Source: Xanthomonas sp. XNM01
GTDB lineage: Bacteria > Pseudomonadota > Gammaproteobacteria > Xanthomonadales > Xanthomonadaceae
Assembly (NCBI RefSeq): GCF_014851915.1
Contig: NZ_JACVAP010000001.1
Location: 1,550,001 to 1,614,000 of the forward strand
Length of the DNA stretch: 64,000 nucleotides
Direction: 5' to 3'
Below are positions 62,315-64,000 of the stretch, piece after piece. The notes beneath the pieces are model-generated. The model searched no databases. It had not been told where the DNA came from and saw only the letters and a list, made by a program, of their open reading frames with translations. The translations under genes were made by a program, and so were the position numbers. Every line of letters starts with the position of its first letter. The first letter of the stretch is position 1.

Positions 62315-63826
62315 TCAATCGGCCGCACCGGCGGACAGTGCGGCCTCGGCTTCGCGGGTGTACCAGTTCCGCGCCGCATTCGGCGCGGACACGATGGCCT
62401 GAAAATGCGCACGGGCCTGCGCATGCCGTCCCTGGGTGGCATAGGTCGATGCAAGGTAGTAGTGCGCGTAGGGGTTGCCGCCGTCGGCGGCCAGCACCGC
62501 CATGGTCTTGGCTTCGATCGCGGCATCGAACCGCACGGGGCGCTGCTGCCGGGTGCGCATCGCCGTGCTGCCGAGGGTCGCCAGTGCGTGCGCGACGACG
62601 AGATCGGGCGTCCATCGCTGCTCCGGATGGCGCTCGAGAAACCGGTCGGCAGCGGCGATGGCGGCGTCCAGCCGCGCGGGCTGCGCCTGCGCGAAGAACG
62701 CATCGCGCACCAGCGCCGCCCGTTCATGCAGCATCGCATCCTCCGGCACGCCAAGCCACGCCAGCGCGATCGGCGACGCCGTCACATCGCCGTACAGCAG
62801 ACGGGCGGCGTCGGCGGGCGTGCTGGTGTTGGCGAGAAACACCACGCCACTGCGCCGCTCGGGATCAAAGAGCGTCAGCGCTGCATGGCAGTCGTACTGG
62901 CCGTAGGCCCAGACCAGGCGACGACCGTCCACGGTCTGCACGAAACTGCCCAGACCGCTCGGCCCATCCGGCAGGAACGGGGTGACGATCAACGCCAGCT
63001 GTGCCGGTGCGAGCAGTTCGCCGGCCAACAGTGCCTGCTCGAAGGCCGCCACGTCGCGCGCGGTCGATACCAGGCCCGCGGACGCGCTGTACCCGTACTC
63101 CGGATCGCAGGGCGTCGGACCGTCCAGGCCGCCCGGGTCGCGATACGGGGTGGCGATGGAGGCCAGCCGTGGCGTGGCCGTGGCGGTGGCGCCCAGCAGG
63201 AAGGTGTCGCGCAGCTGCAGCGGCGCGATGATGCGGCGCTCCAGCGCCTGCGCGAACGACTCGCCCGACGTGACCTCGATGATCCGGCCGAGCAGGCCAT
63301 AGCGGCGCCCGTCGTAATGGAAATGTCGGCCTGGCGTCCCCTGCGACGTATGCGACAGCAGGTGCCGCACCTGGACCGCGTGCGGAAGACGGACGTCCGG
63401 CAGCAGTTCGATCACCGGCTGGTCCAGCCGCAGGGCGCCTTCCTCCACGAGCTGCAGGACCACCACGGCCGACCAGGTCTTGGTCAACGACGCCAGCGGG
63501 AACAGCGTGCCGGCGTCAACCGCGGTTCCGGCCGCGAGGTTGGCGGCGCCGCCATGGTGTTCGGCGACCACTCCCGAGCGGTCGAACAGCACGACGGCAT
63601 AGCCGGGCAGCGCATGCGCACGTGCCTCGGCATCGATCCGCTGCAGCACGGCTGCGGTGGATGCGGTGGACGCGCGGCTGTTGCCGCCGTGGCAGGCGGT
63701 CGTGCCCAGCATCGCCAGCACGGCCAGGGCCGCCAGCCGCCACCCTATGGAACGATGCTGGCCGTCACAGGGAGCGCTGGACCTGGCGACAGCGTGATGC
63801 TTCGACGGCAAGGGCATGAGGTGCAT
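62315..63826 (-). CDS. Secreted serine hydrolase with C-terminal TPR-like region
   Basis: 503-residue exported protein. A long basic leader has a hydrophobic core and a lipobox-like LGTTAC. The beta-lactamase-family domain has S113-L-T-K116 and a YDGRRYG motif in place of YxN. The last 130 residues are helical TPR-like repeats (HYYLASTYATQGRHAQARAHF). Probably a periplasmic esterase or peptidase; the TPR tail suggests a protein partner. Start 63826 or 63817 (MPLPS), both in frame. Confidence 0.86.
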   Translation of the reverse strand: MHLMPLPSKHHAVARSSAPCDGQHRSIGWRLAALAVLAMLGTTACHGGNSRASTASTAAVLQRIDAEARAHALPGYAVVLFDRSGVVAEHHGGAANLAAGTAVDAGTLFPLASLTKTWSAVVVLQLVEEGALRLDQPVIELLPDVRLPHAVQVRHLLSHTSQGTPGRHFHYDGRRYGLLGRIIEVTSGESFAQALERRIIAPLQLRDTFLLGATATATPRLASIATPYRDPGGLDGPTPCDPEYGYSASAGLVSTARDVAAFEQALLAGELLAPAQLALIVTPFLPDGPSGLGSFVQTVDGRRLVWAYGQYDCHAALTLFDPERRSGVVFLANTSTPADAARLLYGDVTASPIALAWLGVPEDAMLHERAALVRDAFFAQAQPARLDAAIAAADRFLERHPEQRWTPDLVVAHALATLGSTAMRTRQQRPVRFDAAIEAKTMAVLAADGGNPYAHYYLASTYATQGRHAQARAHFQAIVSAPNAARNWYTREAEAALSAGAAD

Positions 63827-63924
63827 CCGGGATGAAAGCACGGCCGCGGCCGGCGGCAGGTGGGCTGCCGGTCGCGTGCAGGCCCGATCATGCCGCAACC
63901 GCGTGGGCGGGGGGCGCCCGCTCC

Positions 63925-64000
63925 GTCAGTCCGGTACCACGGCGAATGGATCCGGCTGGTCGAGGTCCACGCCCAGCGCCCGCGCCATCGCTTCCTCGCT
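63925..64000 (-). CDS. Partial gene, C-terminal end only
   Basis: The last 24 codons of a leftward gene enter from the window edge and end at TGA (63925-63927), with a protein-like ending DQPDPFAVVPD. Too short to identify. Confidence 0.45.

Overview
This window is GC-rich chromosomal DNA from a gammaproteobacterium, most likely of the Xanthomonadaceae/Lysobacteraceae (Xanthomonas, Lysobacter or Luteimonas type). The evidence is a TonB-Xanth-Caul-type receptor, paired M16 peptidases, a DUF885 peptidase, a permuted ROK protein, and a dense layout with many 4-base ATGA stop/start overlaps. I saw no rRNA, tRNA, CRISPR array, insertion sequence or prophage. The window is ordinary chromosome with one clear catabolic island and several small regulated modules.

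Layout. 1-7.3 kb: a thioredoxin-reductase-like flavoprotein with an Rrf2 regulator, a GAF-GGDEF diguanylate cyclase, a periplasmic ATP-dependent DNA ligase, phosphoglycolate phosphatase and a DUF885 peptidase. 7.4-19.2 kb: an alginate utilisation locus. An outer-membrane receptor (+) diverges from a leftward operon encoding a PL6 alginate lyase, a PL17 oligoalginate lyase, an MFS transporter and an SDR reductase (probably the 4-deoxy-L-erythro-5-hexoseulose uronate, DEH, reductase), followed by an SGNH esterase. A FadR-type GntR regulator lies after the receptor. Palindromes of the TTGGT/ACCAA type lie both between the divergent units and inside the PL6 gene. 19.6-24.7 kb: a pair of M16 peptidases divergent from a BlaI-type repressor and an M56 membrane protease, with a 43-bp double palindrome between them.

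24.8-37.9 kb: glutathionyl-hydroquinone reductase, an M14-like enzyme, a 4-TM/XRE pair, a methionine aminopeptidase coupled to a ParD-like protein, a GH43 glycosidase, a LytS/LytTR two-component pair, a PhzF-like enzyme, a DUF1028 protein and a frameshifted YaiI/UPF0178 gene. 38-52 kb: an SF1 helicase, an EAL phosphodiesterase, two very small proteins, a ROK protein, SlyD, a DUF2058 protein, a serine hydrolase, a GST, an HDOD protein, DinG and an acyltransferase.

52.2-56 kb: two lipoproteins precede a leaderless GH19-M23-peptidoglycan-binding protein that looks like an antibacterial effector. 56-64 kb: an SstT-type transporter, a DUF6522 protein, a cytosolic SGNH hydrolase, a DUF3883 protein, an LD-carboxypeptidase, a Nei-like glycosylase, a small hydrophilic protein, a second serine hydrolase and the end of one more gene. 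Two strong intrinsic terminators (52.5 and 60.8 kb) have no protein gene on their strand immediately upstream, which suggests undescribed small transcripts.

In the alginate island, the receptor would import oligomers, PL6 and PL17 would cut them to unsaturated monomer in the periplasm, the MFS protein would carry the product into the cytosol, and the SDR would reduce it to 2-keto-3-deoxygluconate (KDG). KDG kinase and aldolase are not in this window.
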